Origin: an uncultured Aquincola sp.
Lineage (GTDB): Bacteria; Pseudomonadota; Gammaproteobacteria; Burkholderiales; Burkholderiaceae
Reading direction: 5' to 3'
DNA: 24,161 nt
Assembly (NCBI GenBank): GCA_937883885.1
Contig: CAKZXL010000476.1
Coordinates: 1 to 24,161, forward strand
Below are positions 1-7,626 of the stretch, piece after piece. The notes beneath the pieces are model-generated. The model saw nothing but the letters and a program-made list of their open reading frames with translations. It was not told the origin of the DNA and ran no database searches. Position 1 is the first letter of the stretch; each line of letters begins with the position of its first letter. Position numbers and translations under genes: made by a program.

Positions 1-686
1 AACGCCGTCTTCCCAGCTTTCCAACGCTTCGCGCTCGCCGTGTTGGTGGCAGCTTCGAGTACGGCGCCGCTCATCTCGTAGCGTGCGATATCGAAGCCCT
101 TCTGGGCCGCCACCGTAGCCGCCGCAGCGTGGAACGCGTCTGTGGTTGCGTGCCGGGCCGGGGACATAGGGTTCTGGTCCGCACACGAAGGGTCTTCGAA
201 GGTGGTCCTGCACGGCGTGACGTCGTAGGAGTGATGCCGGCGGCACGCACTCGGGCGAAGCGCGTAGATGTCGCACGCGCCCTCGGTCGACAGGAACGCG
301 CAGGCCACGTTGGTCTGTATGTGCGCTTCCTTGCCGAGCTCACTCGCACGAGCGGCGTTCGAGCGAAGGCGCTGCAGGAACACGTCCCGCTTGGGCACCG
401 GAAGTGTCCGCAGATGCTCCGCAATGGCAAGCGCTTCCGGCACTGTGACGTACACGTGGTAGTGGCAGCAATAGCTGCAGCCGGAGCGGCAGGCCAGGGT
501 ATGCCCTGGCGGGTCCTCAGCGGTGCTCAGGGCGGCATCCAGTCGACGGTACACCTGGACCTGATGTTCCAGGACGGTAGTCCGGCCGGCGCGGACTGCC
601 TGCAAGCCATTCATCGTCGCGGCACCCTCCCTGTCGAAGATGCCGATGGCAAAGCGCTGGAGCGAGTCGTCGTAGTCCTGGAGCAT
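1..686 (-). CDS. YkgJ-family cysteine-cluster protein (C-terminus beyond window)
   Basis: Reading the minus strand from the ATG at 686 gives an open frame that continues through position 1, so the gene is cut by the window edge (about 228 residues visible). Eight cysteines fall at about residues 66, 70, 73, 74, 129, 138, 148 and 159. They include CRSGCSYCC and the later CDIYALRPSACR block, which is the signature of the YkgJ/UPF0153 Zn- or Fe-binding cysteine-cluster family (typically CxxxCxxCC followed by RPxxCR). The substrate and role of this family are poorly known. The start was chosen as the first ATG after the in-frame stop near 765. There is only a distant purine run (AGGGGG, 15 nt upstream) and no good Shine-Dalgarno site. 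The long plus-strand frame over the same bases is a shadow. The family assignment is fairly secure; the function is unknown. Confidence 0.85.
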   Translation of the reverse strand, partial: MLQDYDDSLQRFAIGIFDREGAATMNGLQAVRAGRTTVLEHQVQVYRRLDAALSTAEDPPGHTLACRSGCSYCCHYHVYVTVPEALAIAEHLRTLPVPKRDVFLQRLRSNAARASELGKEAHIQTNVACAFLSTEGACDIYALRPSACRRHHSYDVTPCRTTFEDPSCADQNPMSPARHATTDAFHAAAATVAAQKGFDIARYEMSGAVLEAATNTASAKRWKAGKTA

Positions 687-826
687 GGGCGCAGCGAAGC
701 ACCCCCTGAATCGGCCTTCGCGGCTCGGCGCGCAGCCTGGCTGGTGGAGCCGTCGGCCAGGGCCTCACAGGATTGTGCTTATGCGTTTGGAAGGTGGCTG
801 ATGCTCAGACCGGACGCGCTCAACCA

Positions 827-1057
827 TCAACGCGGGGCGTGAAACCCGCGAGGCGGATGCGTCTTCATGCTGCGGCGAACTTCCGGGCAGAGGTGCTCGG
901 CGGAACGCAGGCTGGCAGCCAGGAGTGCGGGCAGCGCGCTCGACTCGGCGAGTTGGGTTTGCTGCTCAGGAGAAAGGGTGCCGAGCGTCGCTGCGGCCTG
1001 CAGCAGGAACTGGCCGGCAGCGGATGCTGCTTCGAGAGTCTGGGTGTCGATGTTCAT
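827..1057 (-). CDS. Small hypothetical protein, 76 aa
   Basis: A short open frame beginning MNIDTQTLEAASAAGQFLLQ, with an Ala/Leu/Gln-rich helical first half and a basic, proline-containing tail. I do not recognise a family. It has no cysteine cluster, signal peptide or membrane segment. It lies 140 bp upstream of the YkgJ-like gene and 63 bp downstream of the DndC-like gene, on the same strand, so the three may be co-transcribed. No Shine-Dalgarno sequence precedes the ATG. Amino-acid composition and codon third positions look like real coding, but the evidence is composition and position only. Confidence 0.55.
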   Translation of the reverse strand: MNIDTQTLEAASAAGQFLLQAAATLGTLSPEQQTQLAESSALPALLAASLRSAEHLCPEVRRSMKTHPPRGFHAPR

Positions 1058-1120
1058 GGCGGGTCTGGAAGAAGGGGGTTCATGACGCTGTAGGCCTCGG
1101 GCAATCGTAGCGGCCAGCGC

Positions 1121-3163
1121 TCAGGCGGTCAGGGCCGCCGGCGAATCGTTGGCAGCGATTGGCGCGGTTTCAGGCTGAGGGCGCCAACGCCCGGCGGTGC
1201 GGCGGGCATGCTCGGCGTCCAGACGTGCTTGGTAGTCCTCATCCAGCGTCGTCATGCCTTCCGGGCAGCGCAACCCTGCGGCGCGCTGGGAATCGCTGAC
1301 GCAGCGCGCCAGCAGCTGCTTGGGGGACATCTGGTTCACGCCATGGCGCCGGCGCCAGTCGGCGCGCCGCAGCATGTCGTCCTGGTCCACCTGGTGCCGC
1401 AGCGAAGTCGTGAACGTGCCCAGCATCTGGTACTGGCGGAACGCCTCGCCCGGGTCAGCGGCTTCCGGGCGTTCATGGATGCGATCCTCTCCGACGCAGA
1501 AGACCATGAAGTCTTCAGCACCGTCGCGATCGACCTCGAAGGCGGGCGTGCGCTCCACCGACATGATGATGCGGCCGTCGTTGAGCTCGACGTTCGGTGC
1601 GCAGCCGGCGGACTCCGTCACGCCGTTGAGGTCGGCCAGGATGTTGCGGCCGCCGGAGTAAACGTCGCTGTAGCCGCGGTCGGAGTCGTAGTCGGGCCCG
1701 ACGTAGAGCCACTTCGGACTCGGCATCTTCTTTGAGAACTTCGAGGCATCGACCTCGGGTGGGTAGTAGCTGGCGCCGCGCTCGTTCACATCCTCCCAGA
1801 TGTGGATGGCCTCGAAGGCGCGCGGCTGGTGACCCGACATCGACCAGATGATGTCGATGGCGACGAGCTGCTCGAGCGTGACGATGGTGAAGCGGGGTTC
1901 GATTCCAAGATGGCGCGCCGCGCGCCGCTCGTCTCGGTCCAGTGTCAGCGAGTAGCGCAGCAGGTCGCGCTGCATCGCCGGCGAGTACGAGTCCGGGCCG
2001 ATCGCCAGGTAGCCGTCCTTGGTCACCGTGCGGCCGACCCAGTGGCGCCTTGTGACGTCGTACTGCGTATCCACGATGAAGCGCTGCAGCTTGTTGAGGC
2101 CGCGCATGAAGGCGTACTTGGAGTCCGACTCGATCATGGCCTCGAGCGACTTGTCGCGCCCGACGGCGGCGCAGTTCCAGCATCCGAAGCGAGCGCCGCA
2201 GGCCTTCGCCGAGGCCTTCATGGCGTCGTCGGACACCACGGCGCAGCTGGAGTTTCCACCGTCGCGGTATGCCTCCCAAATGGCCGCGGCGTCGGTGAAG
2301 GACTGCCGGTCGCCGGACTGCATTTCTGCAAGCAGCACCCAGACGTCTTCCTGGCTGAAGAAGCAGATGGGCGACAGGCGCATCTCTTCGCGAACGAGCT
2401 TGCCCACACCGCTGCGGACCTCCTGGACCCAGATTTCGGAGTCGCGCTCGCCGCGCGCCATCATGGCGTCGAAGCGGTGGTCGGACTCGTCGAAGCGGGT
2501 GCCTGTCATCACGACCGGCTTGCCGGTCTCGGCCAGCTCCTTCAGGGCCGCCTTGCGCTGGCGCTCCTGAGGCTTGAGCTTCAGCGACACCGAGCAGTCG
2601 CGCGAGCTCGAGTTGGCGAAGGTGGGAAGCGCCCGGCCGGAGATGATGCGCACCGCCCAAGTGTCGTTCAGTGACGGGTAGGCGATGTCGACGCGCAGCG
2701 GCAAGTCGTGCGCCTTGGCGTAGGCGCGCACGCGCTCGATCTCGGAGTTTGCGACTTCCTCGTAAGCGGGGTTGTCCACCTGGGTCTGCGCATGGGTGAC
2801 CAGAATCTTGCTCAGCTTCAGCCCCTGCACGCGGCGCTCGCGCGCGACCTCGAGCACGAGGTGCATGAGGATGGTCGAGTCCTTGCCGGCCGAGTAGGCC
2901 ACCGCGACCGGGTGCCCCATCTCGAAGACGCGCGCGATGGCTTCCTTGGCCCGGGCCACCTTGTCCTCGGTGCTCAGGTCATAGACCGCCTTGAACTCGG
3001 CAGACGCCAAAGTGGCAGCGGAAGGCGCTGCGGAGGCCCCGACGCCGGCCAGCGGGTCGGCGGCGGATAACGTCGCGGCGGCAATTGCCACCGGAGTGGG
3101 CTCGGAGGGCGCCTCAAAGAGGTCGAGGAGACTCAGCTGTTGCGGTGCGTACTCAAGTGCCAT
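1121..3163 (-). CDS. Stand-alone DndC-like PAPS-reductase-family ATP pyrophosphatase
   Basis: A 680-residue protein of the PAPS reductase/N-type ATP pyrophosphatase superfamily. The PP-loop is AYSAGKDSTILMHL (about residues 89-102). It is followed by the TQVDNPAYEEV block, a SSRDCSVSLKLKP motif (Cys near 190) and a cysteine group including CGARFGCWNC (Cys near 307, 322, 328 and 331) that reads like the FGCWxC iron-sulphur region of DndC. DndC works with IscS/DndA to mobilise sulphur for DNA phosphorothioation. About 300 extra C-terminal residues carry no domain I recognise, making it longer than usual DndC (about 500). No dndA, B, D, E, F-H or ssp gene is in the window. The ATG at 3163 was chosen because a promoter-like site lies 6 bp upstream; a TTG at 3169 preceded by AAGGTG is the alternative. 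Superfamily secure, DndC-like likely, exact role unknown. Confidence 0.88.
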   Translation of the reverse strand: MALEYAPQQLSLLDLFEAPSEPTPVAIAAATLSAADPLAGVGASAAPSAATLASAEFKAVYDLSTEDKVARAKEAIARVFEMGHPVAVAYSAGKDSTILMHLVLEVARERRVQGLKLSKILVTHAQTQVDNPAYEEVANSEIERVRAYAKAHDLPLRVDIAYPSLNDTWAVRIISGRALPTFANSSSRDCSVSLKLKPQERQRKAALKELAETGKPVVMTGTRFDESDHRFDAMMARGERDSEIWVQEVRSGVGKLVREEMRLSPICFFSQEDVWVLLAEMQSGDRQSFTDAAAIWEAYRDGGNSSCAVVSDDAMKASAKACGARFGCWNCAAVGRDKSLEAMIESDSKYAFMRGLNKLQRFIVDTQYDVTRRHWVGRTVTKDGYLAIGPDSYSPAMQRDLLRYSLTLDRDERRAARHLGIEPRFTIVTLEQLVAIDIIWSMSGHQPRAFEAIHIWEDVNERGASYYPPEVDASKFSKKMPSPKWLYVGPDYDSDRGYSDVYSGGRNILADLNGVTESAGCAPNVELNDGRIIMSVERTPAFEVDRDGAEDFMVFCVGEDRIHERPEAADPGEAFRQYQMLGTFTTSLRHQVDQDDMLRRADWRRRHGVNQMSPKQLLARCVSDSQRAAGLRCPEGMTTLDEDYQARLDAEHARRTAGRWRPQPETAPIAANDSPAALTA

Positions 3164-3198
3164 GCACAAGAGATATCACCTTCACGGCACAGTGCCAA
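3164..3198 (-). promoter_or_regulatory. Candidate leaderless promoter with palindrome, DndC-like gene
   Basis: On the minus strand, TTGGCA (3198-3193) and TATCTC (3175-3170) are separated by 17 bp. The -10 box ends six bases before the ATG at 3163, so the transcript should start at or next to the start codon. An 11-bp perfect palindrome, GGCACAGTGCC (3186-3196), overlaps the -35 box and could be an operator. A closely similar sequence precedes tnpB (17277-17306). Inferred from sequence only. Confidence 0.5.
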
Positions 3199-3719
3199 CC
3201 TTGCTGATGTCGCCAGGGCCTGGTCTCCAGGGATAATTGAGGGGAAGCTGAATTGGCTAGACTTTTGCGGATTTAGCTGGATCGGTTGACCGGAGATCGC
3301 TGGATTTTCCGCGCCGGCGCGAAGGGAAGGGTGGAAGCGAGCCGACATTCGCACCTGTGGGCAATCAACTTCCACTTGGACGATCTGGCCGGGCCAGCAG
3401 CCGGTGGACTTGGTGCGGTCGCAGTCGCGGTCGCATAGCACCGCCCGGTCGGCGGCTATCGACCAGACCAAAAGCCGCCCTACGCTGAGCACGGAGACGG
3501 GAATATGAGGTCGCCCACCGCGACCGCGCCAAGCGCGTGTCGGCGCGGCCGTCGTGCTCAATGGCGGCTACCGGGCAAGCGCGTCGACTGGCACTCCCGG
3601 CCAGTTGCGGTCACTTGATGGCGGCGTCAGAGGTCTGCTCTAGGAAGTACAGCAGCCACAGAGGTCGCGCCGGAGAAGGTGCGAAGAACCTGTCTGCTGC
3701 TGCGAGGCTGTAAGCATTA
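3199..3719. other. Intergenic stretch between DndC-like gene and ars operon
   Basis: About 520 bp. I see no convincing gene here. Open frames over it have poor, Arg/Ser/Pro-rich translations typical of non-coding GC-rich DNA. It probably contains the left boundary of the arsenic cargo, but I found no terminal inverted repeat, target duplication or transposase remnant that I could name. Its right end becomes AT-rich where the arsR control region begins. Confidence 0.5.
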
Positions 3720-3746
3720 ATTCAATAATCGTTGTATAGTTCATCT
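3720..3746 (+). promoter_or_regulatory. arsR operator and -10 region
   Basis: An AT-rich control region directly before arsR. ATTCAA (3720-3725) and TTGTAT (3732-3737) form a dyad with a 6-bp spacer, five of six positions matching, as expected for an ArsR/SmtB operator. The -10-like TATAGT (3735-3740) overlaps the right half-site, so ArsR binding would block transcription and As(III) would relieve it. The -10 box ends six bases before the arsR ATG and there is no Shine-Dalgarno, so the arsR message may be leaderless. No good -35 box is seen. Confidence 0.5.
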
Positions 3747-4073
3747 ATGCAAGAAGCCGATGCCGTCCGATCCCTCGCAGCCCTGGCGCAGGCCCTGCGC
3801 CTGCGCCTGTTCCGCGCCCTGGTCGTCGCTGGCCCCGAGGGCCTGACCCCGGGCGCGTTGGCCGAGCACCTGGACGTGGCCGGCAACACGCTGTCGTTCC
3901 ACCTCAAGGAGCTGACGCATGCCGGCCTGGTGACGCAGGAGCGGCAGGGCCGCAACCTCATCTATCGCGCCTCGTTCACCACGATGAACGAGTTGCTGGG
4001 CTACCTCACCGAGAACTGCTGCGAGGGCGCGGCGTGCTCGACCACCGACGCGGCGACCGACTGCCGTTGCTGA
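3747..4073 (+). CDS. arsR: Arsenite-responsive repressor ArsR
   Basis: A 108-residue ArsR/SmtB-family winged helix-turn-helix repressor. The recognition region reads LAEHLDVAGNTLSFHLKELT (residues 38-57) and the wing RQGRNLIYR (66-74). Cysteines are absent from the helix-turn-helix but clustered at the C-terminus (Cys91, Cys92, Cys97, Cys106, Cys108). This layout resembles the C-terminal As(III) site of Acidithiobacillus ferrooxidans ArsR rather than the R773 CVC site. The ATG at 3747 fits the usual start of the family; a TTG at 3732 would lie inside the promoter. It is the first gene of the operon and presumably autoregulated through the dyad at 3720-3737. It is followed by arsI after 10 bp. 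Confidence 0.93.
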   Translation: MQEADAVRSLAALAQALRLRLFRALVVAGPEGLTPGALAEHLDVAGNTLSFHLKELTHAGLVTQERQGRNLIYRASFTTMNELLGYLTENCCEGAACSTTDAATDCRC

Positions 4074-4083
4074 AAGGCTCCCC

Positions 4084-4554
4084 ATGAAGCGCTTCCACGT
4101 TCACCTGCACGTCACCGACCTGCACCAGAGCATTGCCTTCTATTCCAAGCTGTTCGCTGCCGAGCCCGCGCGCATCGAGGGCGACTATGCAAAGTGGATG
4201 CTGGAGGACCCGCGCCTGAACTTCGCTATTTCCACACGCGGCGCTGCGCCCGGTGTGGACCACTTGGGCTTTCAGGTGGACGAGGCCACCGAGGTGGTCG
4301 ACCTCAAGGACCGCGCCGAAGCGGCCGACCTGGTGCTGCTCGACGAGGGGCAGACGACGTGCTGCTACGCCCGCAGCGACAAGCACTGGATCACCGACCC
4401 GCAGGGCGTGCCGTGGGAACACTTCCAGACGCTGGGCAATGCGCCGGTGTTCGGTAAGCCTGCCCCGACCAACGCCGCTGCAGCGGCCTGCTGCGCCCCT
4501 GCGGCCGTGCCGGCATCCGCACCGTGCTGCGGTCCTGCCAAGGCCTGCTGCTGA
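4084..4554 (+). CDS. arsI: ArsI/CadI-family dioxygenase (C-As lyase type)
   Basis: A 156-residue vicinal-oxygen-chelate (glyoxalase/bleomycin-fold) protein. Candidate Fe(II) ligands are His5 or His7, His60 in GVDHLGFQV and Glu112 in VPWEHF. The vicinal pair Cys93-Cys94 in TTCCYARSDKHW matches the As-binding pair of ArsI, which cleaves methyl or aryl groups from trivalent organoarsenicals using O2. The same family is also annotated CadI (cadmium-induced). The last 25 residues add three CC pairs in an Ala/Pro-rich tail, probably for metalloid capture. It lies 10 bp after arsR and 29 bp before arsC, hence the same transcript. Family is secure; organoarsenical specificity is inferred from the CC pair and operon. 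Confidence 0.88.
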   Translation: MKRFHVHLHVTDLHQSIAFYSKLFAAEPARIEGDYAKWMLEDPRLNFAISTRGAAPGVDHLGFQVDEATEVVDLKDRAEAADLVLLDEGQTTCCYARSDKHWITDPQGVPWEHFQTLGNAPVFGKPAPTNAAAAACCAPAAVPASAPCCGPAKACC

Positions 4555-4583
4555 CCGATTTCCCCTGACCCCAACACCCCCCC

Positions 4584-5090
4584 ATGACTTCGACCACCAA
4601 GCCGCTGAACGTCCTGTTCCTGTGCACCCACAACTCGGCCCGCAGCATCCTGGCCGAAGCCCTGCTGAACGGCATGGCCGGCGAACGCTTCCGCGCCTTC
4701 TCGGCCGGCAGCAGCCCGCGCGACAACCAGCAGCCCAACCCGCTCGCGTTGCAAGAGCTGCAGCGCGTGGGCATATCCACCGAAGGCCTGCGGAGCAAGA
4801 GCTGGGACGAGTTCGCCAAGCCCGACGCTCCGCAGATGGACCTCATCATCACCGTGTGCGACAACGCCGCCGGCGAAGTGTGCCCAATCTGGCCAGGCCA
4901 CCCCGCGACCGCGCATTGGGGGTACGCCGACCCCTCGGAAGTAGAGGGCAGCCTGGAAGACAAGCAGGCGGCCTTCTACAAGACGCTAGTGGCCATCCGG
5001 CACCGTCTGGGGATGCTCATCAGCCTTCCGGCCGCGGCCATCGACAAGCTGACGATCCAGCAGTCCGCACGCGACTTGGCCAAGCGCTGA
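4584..5090 (+). CDS. arsC: Arsenate reductase, thioredoxin-linked (LMW phosphatase fold)
   Basis: A 168-residue low-molecular-weight-phosphatase-fold arsenate reductase. The P-loop is CTHNSARS (Cys14 to Arg20). The redox relay cysteines are probably Cys92 and Cys100 in VCDNAAGEVCPIWPG, comparable to Cys82/Cys89 of Staphylococcus aureus pI258 ArsC. The conserved HWGYADPS segment near residue 111 supplies the catalytic Asp region. It reduces arsenate to arsenite in the cytoplasm, recycled by thioredoxin. It sits between arsI and arsB. A second, unrelated ArsC lies in the same operon (6478-6909). Confidence 0.94.
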   Translation: MTSTTKPLNVLFLCTHNSARSILAEALLNGMAGERFRAFSAGSSPRDNQQPNPLALQELQRVGISTEGLRSKSWDEFAKPDAPQMDLIITVCDNAAGEVCPIWPGHPATAHWGYADPSEVEGSLEDKQAAFYKTLVAIRHRLGMLISLPAAAIDKLTIQQSARDLAKR

Positions 5091-5160
5091 TCGAGTGCGC
5101 GGCTGACCTCTCTTGCGGCCCTGCGGGCCATATCCCCCATCCCCTTTGAAGGCCCCCGCC

Positions 5161-6447
5161 ATGCTCGCGGCCATCCTGATTTTTCTTTTCACCCTCGTGC
5201 TGGTCATCTGGCAACCCCGGGGCTTGGGCATTGGCTGGAGCGCATCGCTCGGCGCCGTGCTGGCCCTGGTCCTCGGCGTCGTGCACCTGGCAGACATCGC
5301 CGTGGTGTGGGGCATCGTCTGGAACGCGACTGCCACGTTCGTGGCCGTCATCATCATCAGCCTGCTGCTGGACGAAGCCGGCTTCTTCGAGTGGGCGGCG
5401 CTGCACGTGGCCCGCTCGGGCGGCGGCAACGGCCGCCGGCTGTTCGCCTTCATCGTGCTGCTGGGCGCGGCCGTGGCCGCGCTGTTCGCCAACGATGGCG
5501 CGGCGCTGATCCTCACGCCCATCGTCATGGCCATGCTGGTCGCGCTGGGCTTCACGCCGGCCGCCACGCTGGCATTTGTAATGGCAGCCGGCTTCATCGC
5601 CGACACGGCTAGCTTGCCGCTGATCGTGTCCAACCTGGTCAACATCGTGTCGGCCGACTTCTTCGGCATCGGCTTCAACCAGTACGCCGCCGTGATGGTG
5701 CCGGTGAACATCGCCTCCGTGCTGGCCAGCCTGCTGGTCCTGCTGCTGCACTTCGGCCGAGGCGTGCCGCAGCAATACAACCTGGGCCAGCTCAAGACGC
5801 CGGCCCAGGCCATCCGCGACCCGGCCACCTTCCGGGCCGGCTGGGTGGTGCTGGCTCTACTGCTGATCGGCTTCTTCGGCCTGGAGCCGTTGGGCGTGCC
5901 GGTCAGCGCGGTCGCGGCCGTGGCTGCCGTGGTGCTACTGGCCGTCGCTGCTCGCGGCCACGTCATCAGTACACGCAAGGTGCTGCACGGCGCGCCCTGG
6001 CAGATCGTAGTGTTCTCGCTAGGCATGTACCTGGTGGTCTACGGCCTGCGCAATGCCGGCCTGACCAACCGCATCGCTGCGCTGCTCGATGTGTTCGCGC
6101 AAGGCGGCATTTGGGGCGCGGCGCTGGGAACCGGCGTGCTCACGGCCTTGTTGTCCTCGGTCATGAACAACATGCCCACGGTGCTCATCGGCGCGCTGTC
6201 CATCGACGCATCGCAGGCCAGCGGCGTGGTGAAGGATGCGATGGTCTACGCCAACGTGATCGGCTGCGACCTCGGCCCCAAGATCACGCCCATTGGCAGC
6301 CTGGCCACCCTGCTGTGGCTGCACGTGCTCCAGAAGAAGGGCACCACCATTGCCTGGGGCTACTACTTCCGCGTAGGCATCGTGCTCACGCTGCCCGTGC
6401 TGCTGGTGACGCTGGCGGCTCTGGCCCTGCGCTTGAGCCTGGTCTGA
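5161..6447 (+). CDS. arsB: Arsenite efflux permease ArsB
   Basis: A 428-residue integral membrane protein, close to the usual ArsB length of about 429, with roughly a dozen hydrophobic segments. It begins [20 protein letters not shown] and contains [32 protein letters not shown] and [20 protein letters not shown], all typical of the ArsB/NhaD (IT superfamily) fold. It extrudes As(III) and Sb(III) from the cytoplasm, driven by the proton gradient since no ArsA ATPase is present. The ATG at 5161 follows GAAGG at a suitable distance; a longer in-frame reading from 5113 lacks the hydrophobic start. Confidence 0.95.
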   Translation: MLAAILIFLFTLVLVIWQPRGLGIGWSASLGAVLALVLGVVHLADIAVVWGIVWNATATFVAVIIISLLLDEAGFFEWAALHVARSGGGNGRRLFAFIVLLGAAVAALFANDGAALILTPIVMAMLVALGFTPAATLAFVMAAGFIADTASLPLIVSNLVNIVSADFFGIGFNQYAAVMVPVNIASVLASLLVLLLHFGRGVPQQYNLGQLKTPAQAIRDPATFRAGWVVLALLLIGFFGLEPLGVPVSAVAAVAAVVLLAVAARGHVISTRKVLHGAPWQIVVFSLGMYLVVYGLRNAGLTNRIAALLDVFAQGGIWGAALGTGVLTALLSSVMNNMPTVLIGALSIDASQASGVVKDAMVYANVIGCDLGPKITPIGSLATLLWLHVLQKKGTTIAWGYYFRVGIVLTLPVLLVTLAALALRLSLV

Positions 6448-6477
6448 GCGCGTCCACCGTCCAGCAAGGAACCGACC

Positions 6478-6909
6478 ATGAGCGACATCACGATCTACCA
6501 CAACCCCGCCTGCGGCACGTCGCGCAACACGCTGGCGATGATCCGCAATAGCGGCGAGGAACCCCAAGTCATCGAGTACCTGAAGACGCCGCCCGACCGG
6601 GCCACCCTGGAGGGGCTGATCGCGGCCATGGGCGTCACGCCGCGCGAGCTGCTGCGCAAGAAGGGCACGCCCTACGAAGCGCTGGGCCTGGACAGCGCCT
6701 CGTGGACAGACGCGCAGTTGATCGACTTCATGCTGCAAGAACCCATCCTCATCAACCGCCCCATCGTCGTCACGCCGCTGGGCACACGGCTGTGCCGCCC
6801 TTCGGAAGCGGTGCTCAACCTGCTGCCGCAGCCGCAGCAAGGCGCTTTCACCAAGGAAGACGGTGAGGCCGTCATCGACGCGAAGGGAGCCCGCATTGCA
6901 AAGCCCTGA
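6478..6909 (+). CDS. arsC: Arsenate reductase, glutaredoxin-linked (R773 type)
   Basis: A 143-residue arsenate reductase of the thioredoxin-fold ArsC/Spx family. Counting from the ATG, Cys12 ([12 protein letters not shown]), Arg60, Arg94 (LINRPIVV) and Arg107 fall exactly at the catalytic and arsenate-binding positions of R773 ArsC, so it should be active with glutathione and glutaredoxin. It is 30 bp after arsB and its end overlaps the proposed arsH start by 14 nt. It is not homologous to the thioredoxin-linked ArsC upstream, so the operon carries two routes for the same reduction. Confidence 0.95.
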   Translation: MSDITIYHNPACGTSRNTLAMIRNSGEEPQVIEYLKTPPDRATLEGLIAAMGVTPRELLRKKGTPYEALGLDSASWTDAQLIDFMLQEPILINRPIVVTPLGTRLCRPSEAVLNLLPQPQQGAFTKEDGEAVIDAKGARIAKP

Positions 6910-7612
6910 ATTGCCGAACATCGACGCCGATCACTTCCGCCGGCCCGACATGGCACGGCTGCTGCCAGCCGAGCGCGCGACCCATCCGCCGCGCATCCTG
7001 CTGCTCTACGGGTCCGCGCGTGAGCGCTCCTACAGCCGGCTCGTGACCGAGGAAGCGGCCCGGCTGCTGCACGCCATGGGCGCCGAGCCGCGCATCTTCG
7101 ATCCGCGTGGACTGCCGCAGCCCGACGGCGCGCCCGAGGACCATCCGAAGGTGCGGGAGCTGCGCGACCTAGCGCAGTGGTCCGAGGGCATGGTGTGGTG
7201 TTCGCCCGAGCGGCACGGTGCCATGACCGGCATCATGAAGTCGCAGATCGACTGGATTCCGTTGTCGGTCGGATCGGTGCGGCCGACGCAGGGAAAGACG
7301 CTGGCCGTCATGGAGGTGTCGGGCGGCTCGCAGTCCTTCAACGCGGTCAACCAACTGCGCGTGCTGGGCCGCTGGATGCGCATGCTGACCATTCCCAACC
7401 AGTCGTCTGTGGCCAAGGCCTTCGCCGAGTTCGGGGAAGATGGCCGCATGAAGCCCTCGCCGTACTACGAGCGCGTGGTCGACGTGATGGAGGAACTGGT
7501 GAAGTTCACGCTGCTGACGCGCGACTGCGCGGGCTACTTGGTGGACCGCTACAGCGAGCGGCGCGAGAGCGCCGAGGCGCTGTCCAAGCGGGTCAACCTG
7601 CGCAGCATCTGA
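6896..7612 (+). CDS. arsH: ArsH NADPH-dependent FMN oxidoreductase
   Basis: A flavodoxin-fold protein of the ArsH family, 238 residues from the proposed start. The FMN phosphate-binding loop reads [13 protein letters not shown], and the conserved [20 protein letters not shown] follows. ArsH oxidises trivalent methyl- and aryl-arsenicals to the less toxic pentavalent forms using NADPH and FMN. The TTG at 6896 was preferred because AAGGGAG lies about six bases upstream and the LPNIDADHF block follows, as in other ArsH N-termini. An in-frame GTG at 6863 or TTG at 6911 are alternatives. Translationally coupled to arsC by overlap. Family assignment is secure; the exact start is not. Confidence 0.92.
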   Translation: MQSPELPNIDADHFRRPDMARLLPAERATHPPRILLLYGSARERSYSRLVTEEAARLLHAMGAEPRIFDPRGLPQPDGAPEDHPKVRELRDLAQWSEGMVWCSPERHGAMTGIMKSQIDWIPLSVGSVRPTQGKTLAVMEVSGGSQSFNAVNQLRVLGRWMRMLTIPNQSSVAKAFAEFGEDGRMKPSPYYERVVDVMEELVKFTLLTRDCAGYLVDRYSERRESAEALSKRVNLRSI

Positions 7613-7626
7613 CCAGCGCGGCCCAG

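Noticed and set aside
129..842. Long plus-strand open frame (237 codons) over the left edge
   Set aside because: Its translation is Arg/Val/His-rich shadow sequence; the minus strand carries a clear YkgJ cysteine-cluster protein over most of it.
1515..2660. Long minus-strand frame (381 codons) inside the DndC-like gene
   Set aside because: Arg/His/Gly-rich shadow in another frame of a gene with clear motifs.
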